Assembly (NCBI GenBank): GCA_945861085.1
Contig: OX244046.1
Coordinates: forward strand, 1,240,001 to 1,304,000
Direction of reading: 5' to 3'
Source of the DNA: Clostridioides difficile_D
GTDB taxonomy: Bacteria > Bacillota > Clostridia > Peptostreptococcales > Peptostreptococcaceae
DNA: 64,000 nucleotides
Shown: one piece after another, positions 34,968-43,550 of the stretch
Numbering within the stretch: position 1 is the first letter of the stretch
Layout of the letters: the number at the start of each line of letters is the position of its first letter
Made by a program: the position numbers and the translations under genes
The notes under the pieces: generated by a model
Databases searched by the model: none
The model's input: only the letters and a program-made list of their open reading frames with translations
What the model was told of the DNA's origin: nothing

Positions 34968-34973
34968 ATAAAA

Positions 34974-35579
34974 TTGAGAAGAACATATAGAAAAAATGAT
35001 TTTAGAGAATTGAATAGACAAATAATTATTATAGGACTGTTGTTTATGATGTCTATTGTTGTTGGGTCTTACATAAATAAAATTTTACCAGGTTCTAGTG
35101 ACAATATATTAAATAATATAAATCCTGCTGTAGAGTATTACAATCTAAATATAAACATAAAAGATACAGTTATACAAAATTTAAAATCAGATGTAATCTT
35201 TATGGGTTCAATAGCTCTATTGAGTCTGTTTGTAGTAACAATTCCAGCAGTGCTGGTAGCTTTTGTATTAAAAGGTATGTCAATTGGTTATACGATAAAT
35301 AGTTGTATACTGGCATTAAAACTTAAAAGTATAAAAATGATTTTAATAATATTATTTAAAAATTTGATTATTATTCCATGTGCAATCATACTAACATTAA
35401 TTAGTCTAAGCTATTTTAAAGAGATGGTTTATGAATTTAAAAAGAAAAATAAAAAAAATATGCAATTTTTAGTTAAGAGGTATATACTAAATATTATAAT
35501 TATAATAGCACTATCATTGGGGTTGCAATTAATATTAAATACTGTAAGTATTGGTATTATTAAGTTCCTAGTTAAATAA
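34974..35579 (+). CDS. spoIIM: Stage II sporulation protein M
   Basis: SpoIIM is a membrane protein of the DMP complex (SpoIID-SpoIIM-SpoIIP), which degrades septal peptidoglycan during engulfment. The 201-residue protein has about five hydrophobic segments with the family block AVLVAFVLKGMSIGYTI. TTG 34974 follows AAGGGGG, which lies in a hairpin arm (34925-34965). The next gene starts 11 bp later. Confidence 0.93.
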   Translation: MRRTYRKNDFRELNRQIIIIGLLFMMSIVVGSYINKILPGSSDNILNNINPAVEYYNLNINIKDTVIQNLKSDVIFMGSIALLSLFVVTIPAVLVAFVLKGMSIGYTINSCILALKLKSIKMILIILFKNLIIIPCAIILTLISLSYFKEMVYEFKKKNKKNMQFLVKRYILNIIIIIALSLGLQLILNTVSIGIIKFLVK

Positions 35580-35590
35580 AGGAGTTTATA

Positions 35591-36505
35591 ATGGATATTA
35601 TAGAGGGATATATAGATTACATAAAAGATAAAAAAAGATTATCAGAAAATACAGTGGCATCATACGTTATGGATATAAAAAAATATATGGAATATATAAA
35701 TCAAAAAAGTATTAAACTAGTAGATATAGTGGAAAATGATATTATAAGTTACTTAATAAAGTTGGAAAAAGATAATGTATCAATAGCTACAATAGCGAGG
35801 ATGATATCATCTATAAAATCTTTTCATGATTATTTATTTTTAAATCATGTATGTACAAATAATCCTGCAAAGGATATAAAAAAACCTAAAATAAAAAAAG
35901 AAAATATAAATATACTTACAGAAGAAGAAATTGAAAGACTACTAAATTTTCCAAAGTTAACAACACCTAAGTTGATTAGAGACAAGGCTATTTTCGAAGT
36001 ATTATATGGCACTGGTATAAAAGTATCTGAATTAGTAGATATGAATATAGAAGATGTTGACCTTGACATTGATTATATTTATTGTAATTCATGCTGTAAA
36101 AGTCAAAGAGTGATACCACTTTGTGATATTACAAAACTTTATTTAGAGAAGTATTTAAAAGAAGCAAGACCTAAAATCGCTGTAGAAGGTGAAAAATCAT
36201 TATTTGTAAGTTCATTAGGTCAAAGGTTTACACGACAAGGTCTTTGGAAAGTTATAAAAAAATATTCTAATTTAGCTAATATAGATAAAAATATAAATCC
36301 TACAATGCTTAGACATTCATTTGCAATTCATCTGTTAAATGAAGGCGCTAACATTGCTGTTGTGAGTAAAATTTTAGGAAATGTTAATTTATCTAGTTTG
36401 CAAGTATATTTAAATCATATAGATAAAAACGTGAGAAGAGAAATAAAGGAAAAACATCCTAGAAATGATATTGATATAGAATTACAAAAAGCAGAAGCTA
36501 AATAG
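35591..36505 (+). CDS. xerD: XerD-family tyrosine recombinase with degenerate active site
   Basis: By length (304 residues), synteny (spoIIM upstream, deoB downstream, as in Bacillus) and core-binding and catalytic domain sequence, this is the XerD of chromosome dimer resolution. But aligned by eye to Bacillus XerD the catalytic set is eroded: Arg-I is Lys144 (GIKVSEL for GxRVSEL), the beta-hairpin Lys is Cys168 (SCC for GKG), His-II is Thr238 (PTMLRHSF for PHTLRHSF), and His/Trp-III is Asn264 (ILGNVN for LGHAD). Arg241 and the nucleophile Tyr273 remain. Strand cleavage would be badly impaired; a structural or regulatory role is possible. Confidence 0.88.
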   Translation: MDIIEGYIDYIKDKKRLSENTVASYVMDIKKYMEYINQKSIKLVDIVENDIISYLIKLEKDNVSIATIARMISSIKSFHDYLFLNHVCTNNPAKDIKKPKIKKENINILTEEEIERLLNFPKLTTPKLIRDKAIFEVLYGTGIKVSELVDMNIEDVDLDIDYIYCNSCCKSQRVIPLCDITKLYLEKYLKEARPKIAVEGEKSLFVSSLGQRFTRQGLWKVIKKYSNLANIDKNINPTMLRHSFAIHLLNEGANIAVVSKILGNVNLSSLQVYLNHIDKNVRREIKEKHPRNDIDIELQKAEAK

Positions 36506-36546
36506 ACTGTATAGCAAATTTTATAATTTAAAAGGAGTATATTTAT

Positions 36547-37719
36547 ATGAGCAGAGTAATTTGGATTGTAATTGATAGTGTTGGGATAGGAGCATTGCCT
36601 GATGCTGAAAATTTTGGAGATAGTAAGGATGTAAGTACTCTTGGAAATATATTTAGGGAATATCCAGATATAAAGATTCCTAATATGAGAAAACTGGGTA
36701 TAGGAAATATAGATGGTGTAGATTTTTTTGAAAGTATAAAAGATCCAATAGGTTGTTTTGGAAAATGTAAGGAAATGTCTCAAGGAAAAGATACTACTAC
36801 TGGTCATTGGGAAATGACTGGTATAATAGTTGAAAAACCTTTTAAGACATTTGAACATGGATTCTCAAAAGAAATAATAGAAGAATTTGAGGAGAAAACT
36901 GGAAGAAGAGTAGTAGGAAATAAACCAGCTTCAGGAACTGTAATAATAGACGAGTATGGAGAACATCAAATAAAAACTGGCGATGTAATAGTATATACTT
37001 CAGCTGATAGTGTATTTCAAATAGCTGCTAATGAAGAAATAATACCACTAGAAGAACTTTATAAGATGTGTAAAATAGCTAGGGAAATAATGATGGGAGA
37101 TAATGCAGTAGCTAGAGTAATTGCTAGACCATTCATAGGTAAGAAAAAAGGTGAATTTGTGAGAACTTCAAATAGAAGAGATTATTCATTAGACCCATTT
37201 GAGCCAACAGTTCTTGACAATATAAAAGAATCAGGATTTGACGTTTTAGCAGTTGGAAAAATAGAAGATATTTTTAATGGAAAAGGAATTACAGAGGCTA
37301 TTCACACTAAAAGTAATATGGATGGAGTAGATGAAACTTTAAATTATATGAAACAAGATAATAAAGGTCTGATATATTCAAATCTTGTTGATTTTGATTC
37401 TAAATATGGTCATAGAAGAGACCCAGAAGGATATAAGAAAGCCCTTGAAGAGTTTGATAGTAGACTTCCTGAAATAATGGACAATATGAGAGAAGATGAT
37501 ATTCTAATAATCAATGCAGACCATGGGAATGACCCAACATATAAAGGTACAGACCATACAAGAGAATATATTCCAGTTATGATTTATGGTAAAAAGGTTA
37601 AGAAAGGTTTTAATTTAGGAGTGAAAGATACATTTGCTGATATTGGAGCAACTGTTGCAGATATATTAAATGTAAAATTGCCTAAACATGGGTCAAGCTT
37701 TAAAGAAGATTTATTTTAA
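36547..37719 (+). CDS. deoB: Phosphopentomutase
   Basis: DeoB interconverts (deoxy)ribose-1-phosphate and -5-phosphate, feeding nucleoside sugars into central metabolism. The 390-residue metalloenzyme of the alkaline phosphatase superfamily has WIVIDSVGIGALPDA at the start, QGKDTTTGHWEM around the phosphorylated Thr, and the metal site NADHGNDPTYKGTDHTRE near the end. ATG 36547 follows AAAGGAG. Together with punA and pdp it forms a nucleoside salvage group. Confidence 0.97.
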   Translation: MSRVIWIVIDSVGIGALPDAENFGDSKDVSTLGNIFREYPDIKIPNMRKLGIGNIDGVDFFESIKDPIGCFGKCKEMSQGKDTTTGHWEMTGIIVEKPFKTFEHGFSKEIIEEFEEKTGRRVVGNKPASGTVIIDEYGEHQIKTGDVIVYTSADSVFQIAANEEIIPLEELYKMCKIAREIMMGDNAVARVIARPFIGKKKGEFVRTSNRRDYSLDPFEPTVLDNIKESGFDVLAVGKIEDIFNGKGITEAIHTKSNMDGVDETLNYMKQDNKGLIYSNLVDFDSKYGHRRDPEGYKKALEEFDSRLPEIMDNMREDDILIINADHGNDPTYKGTDHTREYIPVMIYGKKVKKGFNLGVKDTFADIGATVADILNVKLPKHGSSFKEDLF

Positions 37720-37774
37720 ATTAGAAAATGATAAAAAGTTAAAAAACTTAACTTAATAGGATGGAGGGATTGGA

Positions 37775-38587
37775 ATGTTTGAAAAGATAGAACAAAGTAG
37801 TAAATTTATAAATTCTAAAATTAATATAAAACCTAAAATTGGTTTGATATTAGGTTCTGGACTTGGCGATTTAGCAAATGATATAGAAGGTTCTGTTACA
37901 ATTAAATATAGCGAAATTCCAAATTTCCCTGTATCAACTGTAGAAGGACATGCTGGACAACTTGTTATTGGAAAACTTGGAGGAAAAGAAGTAATTGCTA
38001 TGCAGGGTAGATTTCATTATTATGAAGGATACTCTCAGAAAGAAGCTACTTTTCCTGTAAGAGTTATGAAAGCCTTAGGAGTTGAGATTCTTATAGTAAC
38101 TAATGCTGCTGGAGGCGTAAATAAAAAGTTTAAAGCAGGAGATTTGATGATTATAAGAGACCATATAAACTTTAGTGGGAATAATCCATTGGTAGGGAAA
38201 AATGATGATAGGCTTGGAGCTAGATTTCCAGATATGTCAGATGCCTATTCTTCTAAATATGTAGATATAGTTAAAGAGTGTGCTAAGCAATACAGTATAG
38301 ATGTAAAAGAAGGTGTTTATATGTTTTTTAGTGGACCAAACTATGAAACACCAGCAGAAGTAAGAATGGCTCAAATTTTAGGAGCTGATGCTGTAGGTAT
38401 GTCTACTGTTCCAGAAGTCATAGTAGCAGCACACTCTAATATAAGTGTTATTGGTATATCTTGTATAACAAATATGGCTGCTGGTATCTTAAATCAGCCA
38501 CTAAGTCATGAGGAAGTAATACAAACTACTAAAAAAGTTAAAGTAGAATTTATGAACCTAGTTAAAAGTACAGTTGAAAATTTATAA
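37775..38587 (+). CDS. punA: Purine-nucleoside phosphorylase
   Basis: It phosphorolyses purine nucleosides to base and (deoxy)ribose-1-phosphate. The 270-residue trimeric-type (PNP-I, family 2) enzyme shows LGSGLGDLA, the AMQGRFHYYEGYS block, TNAAGGVN, and GADAVGMSTVPE. It lies 55 bp after deoB with RBS GGAGGG and probably shares its transcript. Confidence 0.96.
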   Translation: MFEKIEQSSKFINSKINIKPKIGLILGSGLGDLANDIEGSVTIKYSEIPNFPVSTVEGHAGQLVIGKLGGKEVIAMQGRFHYYEGYSQKEATFPVRVMKALGVEILIVTNAAGGVNKKFKAGDLMIIRDHINFSGNNPLVGKNDDRLGARFPDMSDAYSSKYVDIVKECAKQYSIDVKEGVYMFFSGPNYETPAEVRMAQILGADAVGMSTVPEVIVAAHSNISVIGISCITNMAAGILNQPLSHEEVIQTTKKVKVEFMNLVKSTVENL

Positions 38588-38664
38588 ATATCTTGAATTT
38601 ATAAACTTTTTGAATAAATTTATAACAAAATAGTCAATGTTTGATTTAAAAATAATTAATAAGG

Positions 38665-38711
38665 AGCTGTCTTGATATAGAAAGTTATTTCTAATAAGGG
38701 ACAGTTTTTTT
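38665..38711 (+). terminator. Probable terminator between punA and pdp
   Basis: AGCTGTC (38665-38671) pairs with GACAGTT (38700-38706), closed by an inner TAGAAA/TTTCTA stem, followed by a T-run to 38711. The long loop makes it moderate. Confidence 0.65.
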
Positions 38712-38790
38712 ATAATACTATCATATTTAAAAATATTTTAAAGTTTAAAACTTATTTAAGTTATTAAAGAGTAGAATGGAGATTTCAAGT

Positions 38791-40116
38791 ATGAGAATGT
38801 ATGATATTATAAAAAAGAAGAGAGATAACCTAGAACTTAGTAAAGAAGAAATAAATTATTTTATAGAAAACTATTCAAAGGGTGATATTCCTGATTATCA
38901 AGCTTCTGCACTGTTAATGTCTATTTATTTAAATAAGATGAATAAACAGGAAACTGTGTATCTTACAGAAGCAATGATGAACTCAGGTGACATGATAAAC
39001 TTATCAGATATAGATGGTATAAAAGTGGATAAACATAGTACTGGTGGTGTTGGAGATAAGACCACTATAGCTCTTATACCTTTGGTTGCTTCATGTGGAG
39101 CACCAGTTGCAAAGATGTCTGGTAGAGGTCTTGGTCATACTGGTGGTACTATTGATAAATTGGAGTCTATACCAGGTTTTTCAACAGAAATGAATATAAA
39201 TAAGTTTATTGACTCTGTAAATAAGTCTAAAATAGCAGTTTGTGGTCAAAGTGCAAAGGTAGCAATTGCAGATAAGAAAATATATGCTCTTAGAGATGTT
39301 ACAGCTACAGTTGATAATATATCATTAATAGCATCCAGTGTAATGTCTAAAAAATTAGCTTCAGGGGCTGATGCAATTGTGTTAGATGTAAAAACTGGAG
39401 ATGGAGCATTTATGAAGACTTTAGAAGAGTCTTTTGAATTAGCGAAATCTATGGTTGATATAGGTACTGGTATGAATAGGGATACAATAGGAATTGTAAC
39501 CGATATGGATGAGCCTTTAGGGTTTGCAGTAGGGAATTCTTTGGAAGTTATAGAAGCCATTGAGACTTTAAAAGGAAATGGTCCTGAAGACCTTGTTGAA
39601 CTATGTGAAGTATTAGGAGCATATATGTTGGTTTTATCAAGAGTTGTAGACAATTTTGATGATGGTGTAAAAAAGATAAAAGAATCTATAAAATCTGGTA
39701 GTGCTATACATAAACTTAAAGAGTTTATAGAAAACCAAGGTGGGAATAAAGATGTAGTAGATGATTATTCTCTATTCAAAAAATCAAAATATAAATATCC
39801 AGTTAAATCAAATAAATCAGGTTATATAAGCAAAATTAAAGCTGAAGATGTTGGTGTATCAGCTATGATTCTTGGAGCAGGCAGAGAAACTAAAGAGGAT
39901 ATTTTAGATTTATCAGCAGGGATAATTTTAGAAAAGAAAGTTGGAGATTTTGTAAATGAAGGTGACATTTTAGCATATATGTATTATGATGATGAACAAA
40001 AACTATCATTTGCAAAAGACAGATTTATTGATTCATATTCTATTGTAGATGAAAAAATAGACAAAAATAAATTAATATATGGTATTGTAACTAAAGATGA
40101 AATTAAAAAGTTTTAG
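38791..40116 (+). CDS. pdp: Pyrimidine-nucleoside phosphorylase
   Basis: It cleaves uridine, thymidine and deoxyuridine with phosphate. The 441-residue protein has the KHSTGGVGDKTT phosphate-binding signature and SGRGLGHTGGTIDKLE, both diagnostic. The ATG at 38791 (MRMYDIIKKK, as in Bacillus Pdp) with GGAG at 38778-38781 is preferred to the ATG at 38776, which overlaps the RBS. It completes the deoB-punA-pdp salvage set though a terminator precedes it. Confidence 0.95.
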   Translation: MRMYDIIKKKRDNLELSKEEINYFIENYSKGDIPDYQASALLMSIYLNKMNKQETVYLTEAMMNSGDMINLSDIDGIKVDKHSTGGVGDKTTIALIPLVASCGAPVAKMSGRGLGHTGGTIDKLESIPGFSTEMNINKFIDSVNKSKIAVCGQSAKVAIADKKIYALRDVTATVDNISLIASSVMSKKLASGADAIVLDVKTGDGAFMKTLEESFELAKSMVDIGTGMNRDTIGIVTDMDEPLGFAVGNSLEVIEAIETLKGNGPEDLVELCEVLGAYMLVLSRVVDNFDDGVKKIKESIKSGSAIHKLKEFIENQGGNKDVVDDYSLFKKSKYKYPVKSNKSGYISKIKAEDVGVSAMILGAGRETKEDILDLSAGIILEKKVGDFVNEGDILAYMYYDDEQKLSFAKDRFIDSYSIVDEKIDKNKLIYGIVTKDEIKKF

Positions 40117-40134
40117 AAAAGTGATTATAAAAGG

Positions 40135-40170
40135 CCTAACATGTCAAAAATAGTGTTAGGTTTTTTATTT
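40135..40170 (+). terminator. Terminator after pdp
   Basis: CCTAACA (40135-40141) pairs with TGTTAGG (40154-40160) over a 12-nt loop, then TTTTTTATTT. Confidence 0.85.
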
Positions 40171-40252
40171 TTTTGATAAGTGATAAATGGTAACAAAAAT
40201 ATATATTTTAAAACATTTTTTACAATATAAATAATTTTATTCTACAAGATGA

Positions 40253-40281
40253 TTGAAAATTAAAGTATCTAGCTTTATAAT
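40253..40281 (+). promoter_or_regulatory. Sigma-A promoter of mltG
   Basis: TTGAAA (40253-40258) and TATAAT (40276-40281) are 17 bp apart, 38 bp upstream of the ATG at 40320. Confidence 0.65.
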
Positions 40282-40319
40282 AGAAAATGGATAAATATAC
40301 ATAAGGAGTAGATTATATT

Positions 40320-41399
40320 ATGAGATTTAAAAAAAATAGATTAAAGTTAACAGCATTAATTATTGTTATATTAATTATCTTAGCAGGGATATTTGTATCT
40401 ATGCAAATAGGTCCTTATGATAAAAATAACAAGAATGATGTAATTATCGATATTCCAAGTGGAGCATCTGTTGGAAAAATATCTGACATATTATATGAAA
40501 ATAAATTAATAAAAAATGAACTATTATTTAAACTTTTGGTAAAGGTTAGCAATAAAGCTCCATCTATAAAATCAGGAACATACTTACTTAATCAATCATA
40601 TTCAAATAATGATATAATAAGTCTTTTAGTTTCAGGCAAAATATATCATAATGGTATAAAAGTAACTATTCCAGAGGGTGCTACATCCAAAGAAATTATA
40701 GCAATGTTAGTAAATAAAAATTTAGGGGATAAAGCTACTTTTGAAAAATTAATAAAAGAGCCTCAAGAATTTTATGATAAATTTCCATACTTGAAAGAAG
40801 ATGGAATAACTTCTTTAGAAGGGTTCTTGTATCCAGAAACGTATTATTTTAATTCAAAGAAGCAATCAGAAAAAGATATTCTAAGCGAAATGTTAAATGT
40901 ATTTGACAGTAAATATACGGACAAGTTTAAAAAGAAACAAAAAGAATCAAAGATGACTCTTCAAGAAGTAATGGAAATGGCTTCAATAATTGAGAAAGAA
41001 GCTGTTCTTGACAAAGATAGACCAATAATATCAAGTGTGTTTTATAATAGACTTAAGGTAGGTATGCCTCTTCAATCAGATGCTACAATACAATATATAT
41101 TTGAAGAGAGAAAGAAAATTGTAACGTATGATGATTTAAAAATTAATTCACCATATAATAGTTACAAAAATAAAGGATTACCTCCTACACCAATATCAAA
41201 TCCTGGTATAAAATCTATTGAAGCAGCACTATATCCAGACAAAACAGACTATTTATACTTTGTAGCTAAGATTGATGGTGGAAATAACTATAGTACAAAC
41301 TATCAAGACCATTTAAAATATGTTAAAGAGTATAAAGAAGCAAGAGATAAGCAAGCAAAAGATACAAAGGCAACGAATAAAGAGAATACAAAAAAATAA
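40320..41399 (+). CDS. mltG: Endolytic transglycosylase MltG (YceG-like)
   Basis: MltG cuts nascent glycan strands and helps terminate peptidoglycan polymerisation. The 359-residue protein has a short basic cytoplasmic start, one membrane segment (about 9-28), a LysM-like part, and the YceG domain with MEMASIIEKEA (catalytic Glu) and VFYNRLKVGMPLQSDATIQY. The Lys-rich C-terminal tail appears disordered. As in Bacillus yrrL, it precedes an O-methyltransferase and a U32 peptidase. Confidence 0.95.
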   Translation: MRFKKNRLKLTALIIVILIILAGIFVSMQIGPYDKNNKNDVIIDIPSGASVGKISDILYENKLIKNELLFKLLVKVSNKAPSIKSGTYLLNQSYSNNDIISLLVSGKIYHNGIKVTIPEGATSKEIIAMLVNKNLGDKATFEKLIKEPQEFYDKFPYLKEDGITSLEGFLYPETYYFNSKKQSEKDILSEMLNVFDSKYTDKFKKKQKESKMTLQEVMEMASIIEKEAVLDKDRPIISSVFYNRLKVGMPLQSDATIQYIFEERKKIVTYDDLKINSPYNSYKNKGLPPTPISNPGIKSIEAALYPDKTDYLYFVAKIDGGNNYSTNYQDHLKYVKEYKEARDKQAKDTKATNKENTKK

Positions 41400-41413
41400 A
41401 CAATGATTATAAA

Positions 41414-41449
41414 AAGTCTAACAGGGTAAGAATAATGTTGGGCTTTTTT
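41414..41449 (+). terminator. Terminator after mltG
   Basis: AAGTCTAACA (41414-41423) pairs with TGTTGGGCTT (41436-41445) with two G-U pairs, then a T-run to 41449. Confidence 0.85.
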
Positions 41450-41450
41450 A

Positions 41451-41479
41451 TTGAAAATTGTTATTCTTAGATTTATAAT
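41451..41479 (+). promoter_or_regulatory. Sigma-A promoter of the O-methyltransferase/U32 operon
   Basis: TTGAAA (41451-41456) and TATAAT (41474-41479) are 17 bp apart, just downstream of the mltG terminator and about 90 bp before the ATG at 41571. Confidence 0.6.
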
Positions 41480-41570
41480 AAAGAAAGTGTAAATATATAT
41501 AACAATATGAATTTAAAAAATAATAAATTAAGACAAAACTTGAACATTTATTATTTTAGGGAGTGTTTTT

Positions 41571-42245
41571 ATGAGTAATATAGTTAATGATTTGGTTGAA
41601 GATTATATAAGAGTGACATTAAAAGAAAAAGAAGGACTTTTAAAAGATTTGGAAATTTATGCAGAGGAAAATAGTGTTCCTATAATACATAAAGAGGTCT
41701 CAGATTTATTAAAAGTATTATTAAAGATTCAAAAGCCAAAGAGAGTTTTAGAAGTAGGATGTGCTATTGGTTATTCTTCTATTTTTTTTGCAACTATTAT
41801 AGGGAAAGATGCAGATATCGTAACTGTTGAGAGAAATGAAAAAATGATAGAAAAAGCAAAAGAAAATATAAAATTATCTGGATTTGACAATAACATAACT
41901 ATACTAGAAGGAGATGCAGAAGAAAAACTTAGTCAAGTCCAAGGTGAATTTGACCTTATATTTATAGATGCAGCTAAAGGGCAATACAAGTTATTCTTTG
42001 ATTTAGTTATAGATAAACTAAAAGATGGTGGACTTTTAGTATCTGATAATATTTTATATAAAGGTATGGTTGCTCATGATGATTTTGTTGTAAGAAGAAA
42101 GAAGACCATAGTAAAAAGGATGAGAAATTATTTAGATTATATATGTAATTGTGACTATTTAAGTACATCATTGATACCAATAGGTGATGGTGTGGCACTA
42201 AGTTATAAAGAAAGTAAAAGAGGTGACGTAGATGGAATTAAATAA
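41571..42245 (+). CDS. SAM-dependent O-methyltransferase (YrrM/TrmR-like)
   Basis: A 224-residue class I methyltransferase of the COMT-like family with VLEVGCAIGYSSIFFA, DIVTVERNEKM and FDLIFIDAAKGQYKLFF. In Bacillus the homologue YrrM (TrmR) methylates 5-hydroxyuridine in tRNA, and the neighbouring U32 proteins make that hydroxyuridine; the same pairing here supports a tRNA wobble-uridine role. ATG 41571 follows GGGAG. It overlaps the U32 gene by 14 bp. Confidence 0.85.
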   Translation: MSNIVNDLVEDYIRVTLKEKEGLLKDLEIYAEENSVPIIHKEVSDLLKVLLKIQKPKRVLEVGCAIGYSSIFFATIIGKDADIVTVERNEKMIEKAKENIKLSGFDNNITILEGDAEEKLSQVQGEFDLIFIDAAKGQYKLFFDLVIDKLKDGGLLVSDNILYKGMVAHDDFVVRRKKTIVKRMRNYLDYICNCDYLSTSLIPIGDGVALSYKESKRGDVDGIK

Positions 42246-43479
42246 AGTTGAACTTTTAGCTCCAGCAGGTGATTTGGAGAGATTGAAAATAGCTATAACA
42301 TATGGAGCAGATGCTGTTTATATAGGTGGAGAAATTTTTGGAATGAGGTCTGCCGCAAAGAATTTTAGTAAGGAAGATATGGCAGAAGGAGTAGCTTTTG
42401 CACATGAAAGAGGTAAAAAAGTATTTGTAACAGTAAATATAATACCTCATAATGAAGATTTTCTACAATTAGAAGATTATTTGTTGGAATTAGAAGAGAT
42501 AGGTATAGATGCAGTTATAATAGCTGACCCAGGAGTGCTTAGTGTTATTAAAAAAGTAATTCCGAATATGGAAATACATTTAAGTACACAAGCAAATACA
42601 ACTAATTATCTAAGTGCAAATTTCTGGTACGAGCATGGAATAAAAAGAGTTGTAGTGGCAAGAGAATTATCTTTTGATGAAATATCTGAGATAAGAGCAA
42701 AAACACCTTTAGATATGGATATAGAAGCGTTTATGCACGGTGCTATGTGTATTTCTTATTCTGGGAGATGTCTAATAAGCAACTACATGACTGGAAGAGA
42801 TGCCAATAAAGGTTCTTGTGCTCAATCTTGTAGATGGCAATATCACTTAGTTGAAGAAAAAAGACCTGGAGAGTATTTCCCAATATATGAAGATGAAAGA
42901 GGTACATTCTTTTTTAACTCAAAAGATTTATGTATGATAGAGTATATACCAGAATTAATCAAATCTGGTATAACAAGTTTAAAAATAGAAGGTAGAATGA
43001 AGACTGCATACTATGTAGCTACTGTTGTAAGAGCATACAGAATGGCAATAGATGAATTTTACAAAGACCCAGAAAACTGGAAGTTTAATCCAATGTGGAT
43101 GGAAGAGTTAAAGAAAGGTAGTCATAGACATTTTACATCAGGTTTTTACTTGAATAAACCAACAACAGAAGACCAAAACTATCAATCAGCATCATATGTT
43201 AGAAACTATGATTTTATAGGTATAGTCAGAGAAACAGAAGATGAAGATGGTCTTATTGTAGTTGAGCAAAGAAATAAAATGTGTGTTGGTGATGAAATAG
43301 AGGTCATGGGACCATATAAAGAAACTATGTTTACTAAAATTGAAGAAATGTATAATGAAGAGGGAGAAGCTATAGAGTCAGCTCCTCATCCTAGACAAAT
43401 AGTGAAGTTAAAGCTATCAGTAAAAGTTGGTAAAGATTATATGCTTAGAAAAGTTATAGAAGAAAAGGTTGAAGAATAA
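42232..43479 (+). CDS. U32-family peptidase-like protein, probable tRNA 5-hydroxyuridine synthase component (TrhP type)
   Basis: The 415-residue protein has U32 signatures (LLAPAGDLERLKIAITYGAD, GMRSAAKNFS, EAFMHGAMCISYSGRCL) and the Cys cluster GSCAQSCRWQYHL expected to hold an Fe-S centre. U32 proteins TrhP/YrrN-YrrO make 5-hydroxyuridine at tRNA position 34. Bacillus has two adjacent U32 genes; only one is present here. The 14-bp overlap with the methyltransferase supports joint action. Older annotations as collagenase are weakly based. Confidence 0.87.
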   Translation: MELNKVELLAPAGDLERLKIAITYGADAVYIGGEIFGMRSAAKNFSKEDMAEGVAFAHERGKKVFVTVNIIPHNEDFLQLEDYLLELEEIGIDAVIIADPGVLSVIKKVIPNMEIHLSTQANTTNYLSANFWYEHGIKRVVVARELSFDEISEIRAKTPLDMDIEAFMHGAMCISYSGRCLISNYMTGRDANKGSCAQSCRWQYHLVEEKRPGEYFPIYEDERGTFFFNSKDLCMIEYIPELIKSGITSLKIEGRMKTAYYVATVVRAYRMAIDEFYKDPENWKFNPMWMEELKKGSHRHFTSGFYLNKPTTEDQNYQSASYVRNYDFIGIVRETEDEDGLIVVEQRNKMCVGDEIEVMGPYKETMFTKIEEMYNEEGEAIESAPHPRQIVKLKLSVKVGKDYMLRKVIEEKVEE

Positions 43480-43505
43480 TAAAAAATTGATAAAAATAGT
43501 ATTAG

Positions 43506-43543
43506 CCCCTTAGAAATTGTCAATAATGAAATTATCTAAGGGG
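43506..43543. promoter_or_regulatory. Hairpin masking the RBS of the PBP gene
   Basis: CCCCTTAGA (43506-43514) is the exact complement of TCTAAGGGG (43535-43543); the right arm forms the PBP RBS AAGGGGTGA, 7 nt before ATG 43551. There is no T-run. Confidence 0.55.
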
Positions 43544-43550
43544 TGATTTC

